Below are positions 1 to 7,474 of a stretch of 7,972 bases of DNA, piece after piece (within the stretch, counting starts at the first letter, position 1; every line of letters starts with the position of its first letter). Below the pieces are notes generated by a model that worked only from the letters and a program-made list of their open reading frames with translations, was not told the origin of the DNA and did no database searches. The stretch is taken from the NCBI GenBank assembly GCA_003243445.1, contig QFQQ01000132.1:1-7972 (forward strand), written 5' to 3'. This DNA is from Citrobacter freundii (GTDB lineage: Bacteria; Bacteroidota; Bacteroidia; Chitinophagales; Chitinophagaceae). The translations under genes and the position numbers were made by a program.

Positions 1-86
1 CCGCCCCGAAAGAACCCGTGCTGATCCCAGTGACGATGATCGATAAAAACAACGTCGGCAGTTATAAGGGTTGGACGGTGAAATAA
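1..86 (+). CDS. C-terminal end of probable sugar ABC transporter substrate-binding protein (partial)
   Basis: Only the last 27 complete codons are in the window, read in the frame starting at base 3 and ending at TAA 84-86. The tail reads VLIPVTMIDKNNVGSYKGW followed by TVK. A run of the form 'vPvt-(l/m)-(i/v)-x-K-x-N-V-x-x-(y/f)-x-x-W' at the extreme C terminus is typical of RbsB-type periplasmic binding proteins (Peripla_BP_4 fold) that feed pentose or hexose ABC importers. The family assignment is from memory of such tails, and the fragment is too short to name the sugar. It points the same way as the D-lyxose isomerase gene at the other end of the window, so both may belong to one sugar-use locus now separated by the T6SS cassette. 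It is followed by an intrinsic terminator at 145-167. Confidence 0.6.
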   Translation, partial: APKEPVLIPVTMIDKNNVGSYKGWTVK

Positions 87-102
87 GTGCTGGGCCGCCT
101 GA

Positions 103-112
103 TACCTCTCCC
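103..112. repeat. left copy of 10-base inverted repeat flanking the T6SS cassette
   Basis: TACCTCTCCC at 103-112 is the exact reverse complement of GGGAGAGGTA at 7687-7696. The two copies lie on either side of the whole minus-strand cassette. The sequence is pyrimidine-rich and of the type seen in common enterobacterial intergenic palindromes, so it may be half of a disrupted palindrome or simply two copies of a frequent short motif. Confidence 0.4.
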
Positions 113-144
113 CACGGTAAAGACAGTATAAGAAATTGAAGAAT

Positions 145-167
145 AAGCGCCCGTCAGGGCGCTTTCC
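145..167 (+). terminator. intrinsic terminator between convergent genes
   Basis: A perfect 8-base-pair stem (AAGCGCCC at 145-152, GGGCGCTT at 157-164) closes a GTCA tetraloop, with a short T run at 163-165 followed by CC. It lies just beyond the minus-strand adaptor gene (stop at 170-168) and 58 bases after the stop of the sugar-binding protein gene. The stem is strong but the T tract is short. On the minus strand the bases after the stem (ATTCTTCAATTTC) are U-rich only in patches, so it may stop transcription both ways with unequal strength. Confidence 0.75.
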
Positions 168-1574
168 TCATAAAAATGGAACATAGTAAATACCCATTTC
201 CTGCTCAATTTTATCACTCACGAATATAGAAAAAAACAATACCGCTATAAAAATAACCAATATACCAACCACAAAAGGAACAATAGAATACCAGGGATGA
301 ATGTTGAAGGTTTCCTCTGACACTAAACAGAGATACCCAGTACACCATAAAATAATTGAGCATGCGGATATAATTTTCCAATAATTCGAGAAGTCTGCTA
401 TGTCAGGAGCAGGTTTACGCCCTGGATATTTAGCCGCGATTATCCCGGATTGAATAGTATCTGCAGATTTACTGGCGAATAATTGGTGTCCTTGCCCGTA
501 TTTTGCAGCATCCGCAGCCAACGCTAATACGACCCAGCGCTGAACCTCAGAGCCTTTCCCGGTGACGGTTTCCAGATCATATATGCTATCAGGGAGAATG
601 CCCGTTTTTGCATTTTCTATTGCACCAGATATTACGAATTTTGACTGTTTATCCAGCGAGTTGAACCATAACCTTTTAATTTTATCAATTACCACTTGCT
701 GAGCGGAGAGATATGTATTCACTATTTCATCGAGATAATACGGTGTACTGTCCATCATGCGTAATAAATATAATGGTGTATCTTTACTTTCAAGGAACCT
801 GTCATCGGTGAAAACAAATGCGTTTGCACTTTCAAAAAAATCAGAGTCATTTTCGCTGTGCAATTCAACTGTAACGATTAGATTATTTTCAAACATATTA
901 AAACCAATCCAGTCGTTGATTAAATAATAATCAGGGCATTCATGGAGGATTTTTATTTCCCCAATTTTATCTTTGGGGACGCTCAAGCTTTCAAGCACCG
1001 TTTTGAAGCTATTACCTATAGAGTCATCTGCTCCCTTAACATATAGCCAGGTCTTAAAGGGAGAATATTGTCTAACAAGAGAGTTTTTGAGTGGCTCGAT
1101 CAACTGCCTTAGTACTTTATCAACTCTGATGTCATCCATAGAATCAACTTCAATAGCAATTCTTAACGGCGTTGCGGCGCCTGTAGGTGCCTCACCCTCT
1201 AGTTTTTGCATCTTTAGCGCCAGCTCTGATACTGGAAGAATTGATGAGTAATCTAAAAGAGGTAACGCCTGTCTGGCCCAATTTTGCCATCGATTCATAC
1301 CATATTTTTCAAGGAAATCCGCATAACAAAATGGATAAGCTATAAAACAGTAAGCCATCCCTACAGCGCACCAGATCACTAATACTAGTATCAACGGGGT
1401 TGATAATGTAATCGATATCAATTCACCAGTAACTTTTTCTCCCTGCTGCCAATTTAATATACTGTATGTTGTAAAAACTAAAAATATACCAAAGCTAATG
1501 ACCAGCATAGTAATCAGCGGAAATTTTCCTACATCCTGATACGGATTCTTGTTTGGTCTCTTCCATTTATTCAT
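168..1574 (-). CDS. tla3: Tla3-type T6SS lipase adaptor, four predicted membrane segments
   Basis: A 468-residue protein, likely of the DUF2875/Tla3 family. In Pseudomonas aeruginosa, Tla3 is needed to deliver the lipase Tle3 through VgrG2b. Hydrophobic segments lie at about 18-40, 58-80, 400-418 and 429-453, leaving a soluble core of about 320 residues. The Lys/Arg-rich N terminus (MNKWKRPNKNPYQ) predicts a cytoplasmic N terminus, which also puts the core and the C terminus in the cytoplasm. The start at 1574 is chosen because its ATG overlaps the TGA of the PAAR gene (ATGA) with GGGGAC upstream; the in-frame ATG at 1622 lies inside the PAAR gene. It is the last gene of the operon, whereas in P. 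aeruginosa the adaptor lies between vgrG2b and tle3. Bases 241-300 are 20/60 G+C, far below central vgrG. I infer the Tla3 assignment mainly from context, size and overall look; a membrane accessory protein of another family is possible. Confidence 0.65.
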   Translation of the reverse strand: MNKWKRPNKNPYQDVGKFPLITMLVISFGIFLVFTTYSILNWQQGEKVTGELISITLSTPLILVLVIWCAVGMAYCFIAYPFCYADFLEKYGMNRWQNWARQALPLLDYSSILPVSELALKMQKLEGEAPTGAATPLRIAIEVDSMDDIRVDKVLRQLIEPLKNSLVRQYSPFKTWLYVKGADDSIGNSFKTVLESLSVPKDKIGEIKILHECPDYYLINDWIGFNMFENNLIVTVELHSENDSDFFESANAFVFTDDRFLESKDTPLYLLRMMDSTPYYLDEIVNTYLSAQQVVIDKIKRLWFNSLDKQSKFVISGAIENAKTGILPDSIYDLETVTGKGSEVQRWVVLALAADAAKYGQGHQLFASKSADTIQSGIIAAKYPGRKPAPDIADFSNYWKIISACSIILWCTGYLCLVSEETFNIHPWYSIVPFVVGILVIFIAVLFFSIFVSDKIEQEMGIYYVPFL

Positions 1575-1831
1575 TTGCTTGTCCCCGCTGTTGGCAGTGT
1601 GGTTTTTATTGCACAACCGCATGCAGCCCTACACCCATCCACAACAACACCTCTACCGTCCATTGTCCAGGTTGGTTCAAAATCAAGTATGGGAAAGGTC
1701 CCTTTATGCGCAATACAAACAACAGTATCCCCCATTAAAGCGACGGGAATTCCCATAAACTTGCTACCAGAAGCTTTATTCACATACCCACCGTTTTCCA
1801 GCGGGTCATTTAGTCTGATTACACCTTTCAT
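1571..1831 (-). CDS. PAAR-domain spike-tip protein
   Basis: An 86-residue protein consisting of essentially one PAAR domain (PF05488), the zinc-binding cone that caps the VgrG trimer and sharpens the T6SS spike. The N-terminal NDPLENGG, then MGIPVALMGDTVVCIAHKG, fit the 'GD-x-t-x-x-GG ... GD-x-v-x-C-x-x-H-x-G' pattern. Candidate zinc ligands are Cys39, His42, Cys67, Cys71 and Cys73. The family is usually 80-100 residues when it carries no effector extension, so this one is complete and has no fused toxin. The start at 1831 follows AGGGAA at a good distance; an in-frame ATG at 1846 would run back into the immunity gene and lacks a better ribosome site. The gene begins one base after the immunity gene stop (TAA 1835-1833) and overlaps the adaptor gene start by four bases. 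Confidence 0.9.
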   Translation of the reverse strand: MKGVIRLNDPLENGGYVNKASGSKFMGIPVALMGDTVVCIAHKGTFPILDFEPTWTMDGRGVVVDGCRAACGCAIKTTLPTAGTSK

Positions 1832-1832
1832 A

Positions 1833-2612
1833 TTATTTCCCTGCATCCATATCGCAGTACATCCGGGTCCAGCCCTTATAGCCCACCACTTCTGGTTCTT
1901 TGTCCGGCAGGTTTTGATAGTTGGCCTTATATCCCTCCGTTAAATGGGCCAGGGATGCTTTCATAAACACCACTGTTCCCCAGGCAGCACCTGGAGATTC
2001 AGGACGGGTATGACCATAATAATATTTTCCTTTAGATTTTTTCTTTCCGTCTGTATATATAGAGAGATAGTCGGTATCATTGAAGTATTGATAATCTATA
2101 CCCGGACCACCCGGCTTTAAACGCGGGTCGTCAAAAGGGTATGAACTCATATACAAATGATTTTTCGAGGTGGTAATAAACGCCTGGTTATTGACCACCA
2201 CCACTTTTTTTATTTCTTTTCCTTCAGGATAGTCACGCATAACCCCATCGGAGTTTCTCTCCAGCGCCCGGGAAGAAGCCATATAGTTTGCGACCTGCCA
2301 TGTTTGCCCATAATCTTTAGATATTTTATATGCCCCGGGTTCCCATTCAGGCACCAGAACGTACTGTTCTGAGGGATGGATAAACTCACCCGAGAACACT
2401 CTATAGATTGGATTGCCATAAATTGATTTGTGGATTTTTCTTTTTATGTCATGGTAAACAACATATCCTTCACAATCATATCCGATCAACTCCAGGTAGC
2501 GATTATCATCAAACCGATAAATAACCTGTGAGGGTATTTTTTTTGTACAGGCAGCGATAGCGCATAGCGAAATGGCTCCAACAATTACTCTTACCGTATT
2601 TCCTGGTTTCAT
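1833..2612 (-). CDS. tli3: Tli3-type lipoprotein, predicted immunity protein for the Tle3 lipase
   Basis: A 259-residue protein directly after the lipase gene, the usual place for a T6SS immunity gene. It starts with a lipoprotein signal peptide: a basic start, a hydrophobic stretch (about 9-21) and lipobox IAAC with the lipidated residue at Cys22. Thr follows Cys, so there is no Asp inner-membrane retention signal and outer-membrane anchoring on the periplasmic face is expected, where it could bind incoming Tle3. The rest is rich in Tyr and beta-prone stretches. Residues 98-105 read SKDYGQTW, a good match to the Asp-box motif (S-x-D-x-G-x-T-W) of beta-propeller repeats; only one clear copy is visible. 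The start at 2612 is supported by AAGGA eight bases upstream; that site overlaps the stop codon of tle3, 9 bases away. That it neutralises this lipase is inferred from position and from known Tle3/Tli3 pairs. Confidence 0.75.
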   Translation of the reverse strand: MKPGNTVRVIVGAISLCAIAACTKKIPSQVIYRFDDNRYLELIGYDCEGYVVYHDIKRKIHKSIYGNPIYRVFSGEFIHPSEQYVLVPEWEPGAYKISKDYGQTWQVANYMASSRALERNSDGVMRDYPEGKEIKKVVVVNNQAFITTSKNHLYMSSYPFDDPRLKPGGPGIDYQYFNDTDYLSIYTDGKKKSKGKYYYGHTRPESPGAAWGTVVFMKASLAHLTEGYKANYQNLPDKEPEVVGYKGWTRMYCDMDAGK

Positions 2613-2621
2613 GATTTATCC

Positions 2622-4718
2622 TTAAACGTTAAGCGGTTTGGGCATATCCCATTGCAGATTGGGAGTCTCGGTATTGTATATTTCATTATGTCTGGCAGGT
2701 TGAACCGTTGTTGAATGATAATATTCGTTAACCACACCAAATTGACCCTTTGGTAAAATATCATCCGGCCTGTTCATATAATCTTTTGTGTCAGCTTTAT
2801 TCAATATCCCTGTATTATAATAATCAACAGTCCTTGGCAGACCATTAAGCTTCATACGCCAGTCCCCACGGCGAAGTAGTTTTACCCAGAACTCACCATT
2901 TTCGTAATCAAATGCCCCGCATATCCCCACCGCCAGATCGAAGGCCATCGCTTTCGCGGGGGCATCTTTCGACATAACAATAGAGGAATGCTGGCTGTAA
3001 CCAACCTGCTCTGATTTCATCCATTCTTTTTCCAGCTCATCCGGCGTTTTTTCATAGATTAGCTTCACGCTCTTATTGTATCCCCCTCCGAGGACAACGC
3101 CTTTGGTGTAACGCTTACCATATTTTTTGGCGAACATCGTGAGTTCTGCTGGCGTTAATTCCTGCCCCGGCTGTAAATAATCGAAACCTGCGCCGCTGAG
3201 ATTTTTGAAATCTGTCTCAGTGCGCGCAATAACCGTGGCTTTTGCCGAAAATGAGATGTCCTGATCGGGTGAACCCGGCGCTATCGAATATTTATACTGA
3301 CTTCCCGCGCCCTGTAACTGGTGTCTGAAGGTGACGGGGAGCTGCTCACCATTCACAACCACATCCGCAAACGTATATTGTCTGGTCGCCAGCGTATCCT
3401 GATCAAAACAATCCTTTTTTAACGCCGGCATTTCAAAAGGCACGCTCAGTGGGCTGCCGCCTATTTCCGGACCATTTTCGCAGAAAACCCGCTGGCGCAG
3501 ATTGTCTATGCCGCTGGCAATGTCATGAGGGACTCCCCGCCAGCCCAAACCCTGCACGTTAAGTAATGAAACCACGCTGTCATTGGGGCAAAAATAGTTA
3601 TACACTTTGCCAAAGTTATTACGGGTATAAAGTTTATTCTTGCGCCATTGAGAATTGGTTTTACTCAGACAAATTGCACCTTCTAATTCATCAATCTCGG
3701 CTTGCGTGTGATATTCCCCCTTGCCATATCTGGCGTTTGTCGCCATCAAATGACAGAAATTTTTAAACGTCTGCTGGCGGGCGCGATCCGTCTGGTGATG
3801 TCCGGGCGTCATCCCTTCAGCAGCCGTTTTTTCCAGGGCGTAGGGAGAATGGTTGAGGATCACACAATCGGCGGGATCGGCACCAGCTGCTTTGACCAGC
3901 ATATTGGCGAGCATGGTAATAATCGTTCCCTGGGAGTGCGCAATAATATTAATGGGATCGAATTTTGTTGCCGGTTCTCTTCGAATCATCAGAATTAAAT
4001 CGGCCAGCCGCTGCGCGGCAAAAAACTGATAAATTCGGTGCGGGTTATCATAAATAGGATGCGTAAAATCCCCGGCATTCAGATGAAATGAAGCAAATCC
4101 TGCCGCAGCGTTCGCAGGGCCGCCGGAGCCAGGGCCTAGCATATCCGGAATAGTGGTTGTCGCATTGGCAAAGGTCCCCCCGCCTTTGGCGTACACATCG
4201 TCCAGCACGTTGCCGAAATTATCATTCTGAAATTTCAACGTGGTTTGAGGAATGTGTCCTAACTTTGCCAGCGTTGCGTTGTCATCTTCCTGGTAGGCGT
4301 TATAAGGCAGTTTTGCGGCGTCTCCTGATTTAGCCCGCTCATCGCGATAACGCCGCTGATCGTCAATATACGTTGCATGGTCAACAGGTTTATATCCCCA
4401 GTAAAATGGGATCACCGGACTGCGCCCGGGCATTTTCACCTGCTGCTGCTCGCCATCGCCCATATCCATTTTGTACTGATGCCATTCATGCGGATACATA
4501 TCCGTGCGGCCCATACGTTCATTCAGGCCGGCAATAATCCCCTGCTCCTGATTTTGATACGCCTCGCCCACATCGTTGACGCCATGAACAAGGATCACAA
4601 TACAGGGCATAGGGTTTTTAACCGCCACTTCGCAGACGGCCATTTTTCCGCCGGTGGATTTAGGTACGCCTTGTACACCTGTCGCCACGACTCGCGGATT
4701 AAAGGGACTGTTACTCAT
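2622..4718 (-). CDS. tle3: Tle3-family T6SS phospholipase effector (alpha/beta hydrolase)
   Basis: A 698-residue protein without a signal peptide. The core looks like an alpha/beta hydrolase: strand plus oxyanion-hole motif VILVHGVND (41-49) and nucleophile elbow INIIAHSQGT (256-265) with probable catalytic Ser262. A PNDSVVS segment (378-384) supplies a likely catalytic Asp380. The histidine could be His577 in QHSSIVMS or His398 in GVPHDIAS; sequence alone does not decide. The size and these motifs fit Tle3 lipases (DUF3274-type C-terminal region), which hydrolyse membrane phospholipids from the periplasm of the target cell. The insertion between the HG motif and the elbow (about 110-225, Gly/Ala/Thr-rich) is probably a lid or partner-binding region. 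The ATG at 4718 overlaps the end of vgrG by eight bases (ATGAGTAA), with GGAG about ten bases upstream, so translation is probably coupled. The immunity gene follows 9 bases after the stop. The elbow is A-x-S-x-G rather than G-x-S-x-G, which small-residue tolerance allows. Confidence 0.85.
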   Translation of the reverse strand: MSNSPFNPRVVATGVQGVPKSTGGKMAVCEVAVKNPMPCIVILVHGVNDVGEAYQNQEQGIIAGLNERMGRTDMYPHEWHQYKMDMGDGEQQQVKMPGRSPVIPFYWGYKPVDHATYIDDQRRYRDERAKSGDAAKLPYNAYQEDDNATLAKLGHIPQTTLKFQNDNFGNVLDDVYAKGGGTFANATTTIPDMLGPGSGGPANAAAGFASFHLNAGDFTHPIYDNPHRIYQFFAAQRLADLILMIRREPATKFDPINIIAHSQGTIITMLANMLVKAAGADPADCVILNHSPYALEKTAAEGMTPGHHQTDRARQQTFKNFCHLMATNARYGKGEYHTQAEIDELEGAICLSKTNSQWRKNKLYTRNNFGKVYNYFCPNDSVVSLLNVQGLGWRGVPHDIASGIDNLRQRVFCENGPEIGGSPLSVPFEMPALKKDCFDQDTLATRQYTFADVVVNGEQLPVTFRHQLQGAGSQYKYSIAPGSPDQDISFSAKATVIARTETDFKNLSGAGFDYLQPGQELTPAELTMFAKKYGKRYTKGVVLGGGYNKSVKLIYEKTPDELEKEWMKSEQVGYSQHSSIVMSKDAPAKAMAFDLAVGICGAFDYENGEFWVKLLRRGDWRMKLNGLPRTVDYYNTGILNKADTKDYMNRPDDILPKGQFGVVNEYYHSTTVQPARHNEIYNTETPNLQWDMPKPLNV

Positions 4719-7251
4719 TTGGCAAAATCTCCATTTTCATTTCATCCATTTCCGTCATATCCAGTAACGGCGTCATGCCTTCATCGTCGGTAACACCTTC
4801 AATGATTTCACCGGAGGCCTTAGTCAGTCTGAATTTTGTTTTTTTCAGAACATCGTCCGTATTTCCATAACCATGTAATTTAATACGGCGGTGAAACTGG
4901 TCTTCCTGAAAAACAGGGGATTTATCTTTAACGGATTCCGGCCCGCTCCAGTCAAGCGTGGTGCCTTTGAGCTGCACTTTCGTGGGAGAGAATATTTTTA
5001 CTGAGCCATCTTCATTTATTCGAATACCGCCGCCTCCACACAGCAACTGAATATTCTTTTTGGCGCTGATGGTTACGTTGCCGTTCATACTCTGAATATG
5101 AAAATGCTGATCGGAAAGCAGGCCCATTTCCCCGCGCTGTGCCTGGACGGAAATATCATCTTTTGCGGCGATAATTTTGATCCCGATCGCTCTGCTGAAA
5201 AGCGATAACCCCTGCCCGACTGCCATGGAGAGTTTCTTAAAAACGTTAAAACTGCCGTTGTTGGCCGCGTTCAGCGACAGATCTTTGTTTGCCGACAGCG
5301 CCATGGTTTCCGGTGTGAGCAGAGCCATACCGTGATCGGCATAGGCCACCAGCCCCGAGCGGGTGAGCTGTTGAAGCGCGGCGTTAAGCTGCTGCTGTTG
5401 CTCCATTTCAACGTTTAACGCTTGCGCCGTCAGGGCGCTTTGCTGAAGAGAAGTTGCCAGCACAAGGGCTGCCTGTAGCTGTTGAACGACTGCATTCATG
5501 TCGAGCTGCTGGCCCTGGGCTTTTGGCTGCGCCTCTGTCGTCAGCAATATTCCCTTTGCAGCCCTCAAAACAGCCCGGTCATCGGTGCGCAGTTCTGCGC
5601 CTTCACCGCGCGGCTTACCACCTGCATCAACAAGATGTCCCATGTTCAGCTGCGTTTTAGCGTACTCGGTACTCAGCTTGACGTGTTCCTGCCCGCGCCG
5701 GTCTTCCATCCGCAGCTTATTGAGACCCGCAGTGCGGATGACATTGCGGGTATTATTGCGGCTGGTAACGGGGTCAGGTTTTGGCGCATGATGCAGCGCA
5801 TGGGCAATGAAAGGTCTTTCCGGATCGCCACCTTCAAACGCAATGGCAACCTCCGCACCCTGAATGAGTGGAAAGTGATGACCATAAGTATCGCCGGCAT
5901 AAATCCGCGCCAGACGGACGGGCATACTTTCATAGCCTTGCCTATGTTGGTCGAGGTCAAAATCAAACTTCACCCAATAGCGACCCTGCACATCGATATG
6001 AGCATATTGGTCATTGTCTATTGGTGATGAAACGATCGCGGGAAAAGTACCTGCAATACGTGGCCGGGGTAGCGGCTGCGGTCGAAAACAAACGTTCTGG
6101 CTGTAGGGAATACCGATAAGCCGGGACTGGAGCGCTGCATCGCGCCTCCCCGTCACCTGCATTGCCGTTACCACAAATCCAGAGGCGAAGGCATGTGGAA
6201 TGGCGCCGTCAATTTCCAGCACCATCCCCGGCACGATCGACGGACTGGTGGTCACACCGGTTAAAATGGATTGATTATTAAGAATAATTTCGTGATGCAG
6301 TTTGGCGTAAAACCAGCTGGACTCGCCTGGCTGCGCCTCGGCAATTTGCGATCCTGGCTGATGATGGATATCCGCATAGCGATACTCTGTGCCATATGCC
6401 GTAGCCCTTTCCGCAGACACATCGGCGTCAGCGTTTAGCATCTGCGAGTTTGCCAGCCTGTAATCAAAGTTCTTCACTTTAACGCCAGCGGAGACAACGT
6501 TGTGCTTTGATACCAGCTGATCGATCGAATACTCATTTGATGTCAGCCCGGCATGGGATGAGTGCATAATCTTTTGATCAAAGAGGTATTGGCATTGTGA
6601 ATCACTGAAGATAACCACCATAATGTGCGAAACAGCATGATGATTTGCGATCCTGAACCAGATCCCAACTTCTGACAGGATGCGGCTGATAAACGCTAAA
6701 TCTGACTCCTCCCACTGAACAATCATTTCCCGGTTGGGATAGATACAAACAAGATTATCAAAGTCGATTTCATAATCGGCAAAAGCATGTTCTTTGAGGA
6801 TCTGCGTGACCAGTTTCGGCACATTTATGTTCAGGTAAATAGCCGAACGCTTGCGTCGTGAGAGTAATGCCAGCTTATGCTCTAACCTGATTTCGTACAG
6901 TGACTCATCCGCTGATGTGCTAATAAGCGAAAATGACGTAATGACGCCTTCAATTTGCCGTTCATATAGCCACTTCTCAGAACCTTGAATATATTTATTC
7001 CAGTTATGATTAGGTGCTCTGATTTTCAGCGAGCCTTCAATGTTAAGAAGTGAGTCAGGAGGGATGTTTTTTAGTTTTGATGTAAATGTAATCTTATAAC
7101 TGTATGGTTTACTTAAATTTTCATGACCTTCAATTGTTTCAACATCAAGCCACCCTAACTTACCTTCGCCCCTTACGGAGAATAAATATTTATTTATACT
7201 CTCCTCTGAAACTATACCTTCCAGATTATAGAACCCTGAAACTTTTTTCAT
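4711..7251 (-). CDS. vgrG: VgrG spike protein with C-terminal transthyretin-like extension
   Basis: An 846-residue T6SS spike protein. Residues about 20-340 form the gp27-like base, including YPNREMIVQWEESDLAFISR (171-190), a hallmark segment. The gp5-like OB fold spans about 403-490 (GRYWVKFDFD, VRLARIYAGDTYG, GDPERPFI). A Gln-rich, probably helical stretch lies at about 574-629, then the DUF2345 beta-helix needle region to about 770. The last 60 or so residues (FRLTKASGEIIEGVTDDEG, then LLDMTEMDEMKMEILPNE) look like a transthyretin-like domain; in enteroaggregative E. coli VgrG1 such a tail binds the lipase Tle1. The start at 7251 is chosen because AAGGGA lies about seven bases upstream; the in-frame ATG at 7284 has no comparable site and falls within the possible promoter. 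First gene of the operon. No enzymatic C-terminal domain is present, so its cargo is carried non-covalently, presumably Tle3. Bases 5581-5640 are 36/60 G+C, well above the flanking cassette genes. Confidence 0.95.
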   Translation of the reverse strand: MKKVSGFYNLEGIVSEESINKYLFSVRGEGKLGWLDVETIEGHENLSKPYSYKITFTSKLKNIPPDSLLNIEGSLKIRAPNHNWNKYIQGSEKWLYERQIEGVITSFSLISTSADESLYEIRLEHKLALLSRRKRSAIYLNINVPKLVTQILKEHAFADYEIDFDNLVCIYPNREMIVQWEESDLAFISRILSEVGIWFRIANHHAVSHIMVVIFSDSQCQYLFDQKIMHSSHAGLTSNEYSIDQLVSKHNVVSAGVKVKNFDYRLANSQMLNADADVSAERATAYGTEYRYADIHHQPGSQIAEAQPGESSWFYAKLHHEIILNNQSILTGVTTSPSIVPGMVLEIDGAIPHAFASGFVVTAMQVTGRRDAALQSRLIGIPYSQNVCFRPQPLPRPRIAGTFPAIVSSPIDNDQYAHIDVQGRYWVKFDFDLDQHRQGYESMPVRLARIYAGDTYGHHFPLIQGAEVAIAFEGGDPERPFIAHALHHAPKPDPVTSRNNTRNVIRTAGLNKLRMEDRRGQEHVKLSTEYAKTQLNMGHLVDAGGKPRGEGAELRTDDRAVLRAAKGILLTTEAQPKAQGQQLDMNAVVQQLQAALVLATSLQQSALTAQALNVEMEQQQQLNAALQQLTRSGLVAYADHGMALLTPETMALSANKDLSLNAANNGSFNVFKKLSMAVGQGLSLFSRAIGIKIIAAKDDISVQAQRGEMGLLSDQHFHIQSMNGNVTISAKKNIQLLCGGGGIRINEDGSVKIFSPTKVQLKGTTLDWSGPESVKDKSPVFQEDQFHRRIKLHGYGNTDDVLKKTKFRLTKASGEIIEGVTDDEGMTPLLDMTEMDEMKMEILPNE

Positions 7252-7282
7252 TATCGCATCCCTTGCCAAAAGAAAGTAATAC

Positions 7283-7312
7283 ATAAGAAATAAAGTCCAG
7301 TCAGCATATCAA
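7283..7312 (-). promoter_or_regulatory. possible sigma-70 promoter of the vgrG operon
   Basis: On the minus strand, TTGATA (7312-7307, five of six to TTGACA) is followed after 18 bases by TCTTAT (7288-7283, four of six to TATAAT). Transcription would start near 7276, giving a leader of about 25 bases before the ATG at 7251 and leaving the upstream ATG at 7284 untranscribed. A TTGACT at 7377-7372 has no convincing partner. The surrounding DNA is so AT-rich that chance matches are likely. Confidence 0.3.
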
Positions 7313-7474
7313 TAATAACTAAAAAAGGTTATTTTTTATTGAAAAAATCTGGAAGTGATTTAACTATTATTAGTCAAACACGTAATATAACCCTGGAATA
7401 TAAATAAACGATTAGCTGGCGAGATTTTATATTCAATGAAATTGATTTTTTAACAAAAAGATTTATAAAACGCC

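Noticed and set aside
973..1251. Plus-strand open frame opposite the adaptor gene
   Set aside because: Shadow of the minus-strand gene, with no family resemblance or ribosome site; the same applies to the other plus-strand frames opposite vgrG, tle3 and tli3.
1575..1622. ATG at 1622 as the adaptor start
   Set aside because: It would add 16 residues lying wholly within the PAAR gene; the ATG at 1574 overlaps the PAAR stop in a standard ATGA coupling.
5427..5441. Fifteen-base exact match (CCGTCAGGGCGCTTT) between the terminator at 151-165 and the coding part of vgrG
   Set aside because: It falls in an open coding region that is well explained as VgrG protein; a shared hairpin-like string of this length could be chance and no other similarity surrounds it.
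5388..5529. Gln-rich helical stretch in VgrG as an unusual insertion
   Set aside because: Gln/Ala-rich segments between the OB fold and DUF2345 region are common in enterobacterial VgrG proteins, so it is not novel.
7252..7268. TGGCAAGGGATGCG on the minus strand just before vgrG, resembling a sigma-54 promoter
   Set aside because: The GG and GC elements are two bases too close together, and the segment is already explained as the ribosome-binding site of vgrG.
7252..7284. Upstream ATG at 7284 as the vgrG start
   Set aside because: It lacks a good ribosome site, while the ATG at 7251 has AAGGGA at the right distance, and the following residues match usual VgrG N termini.
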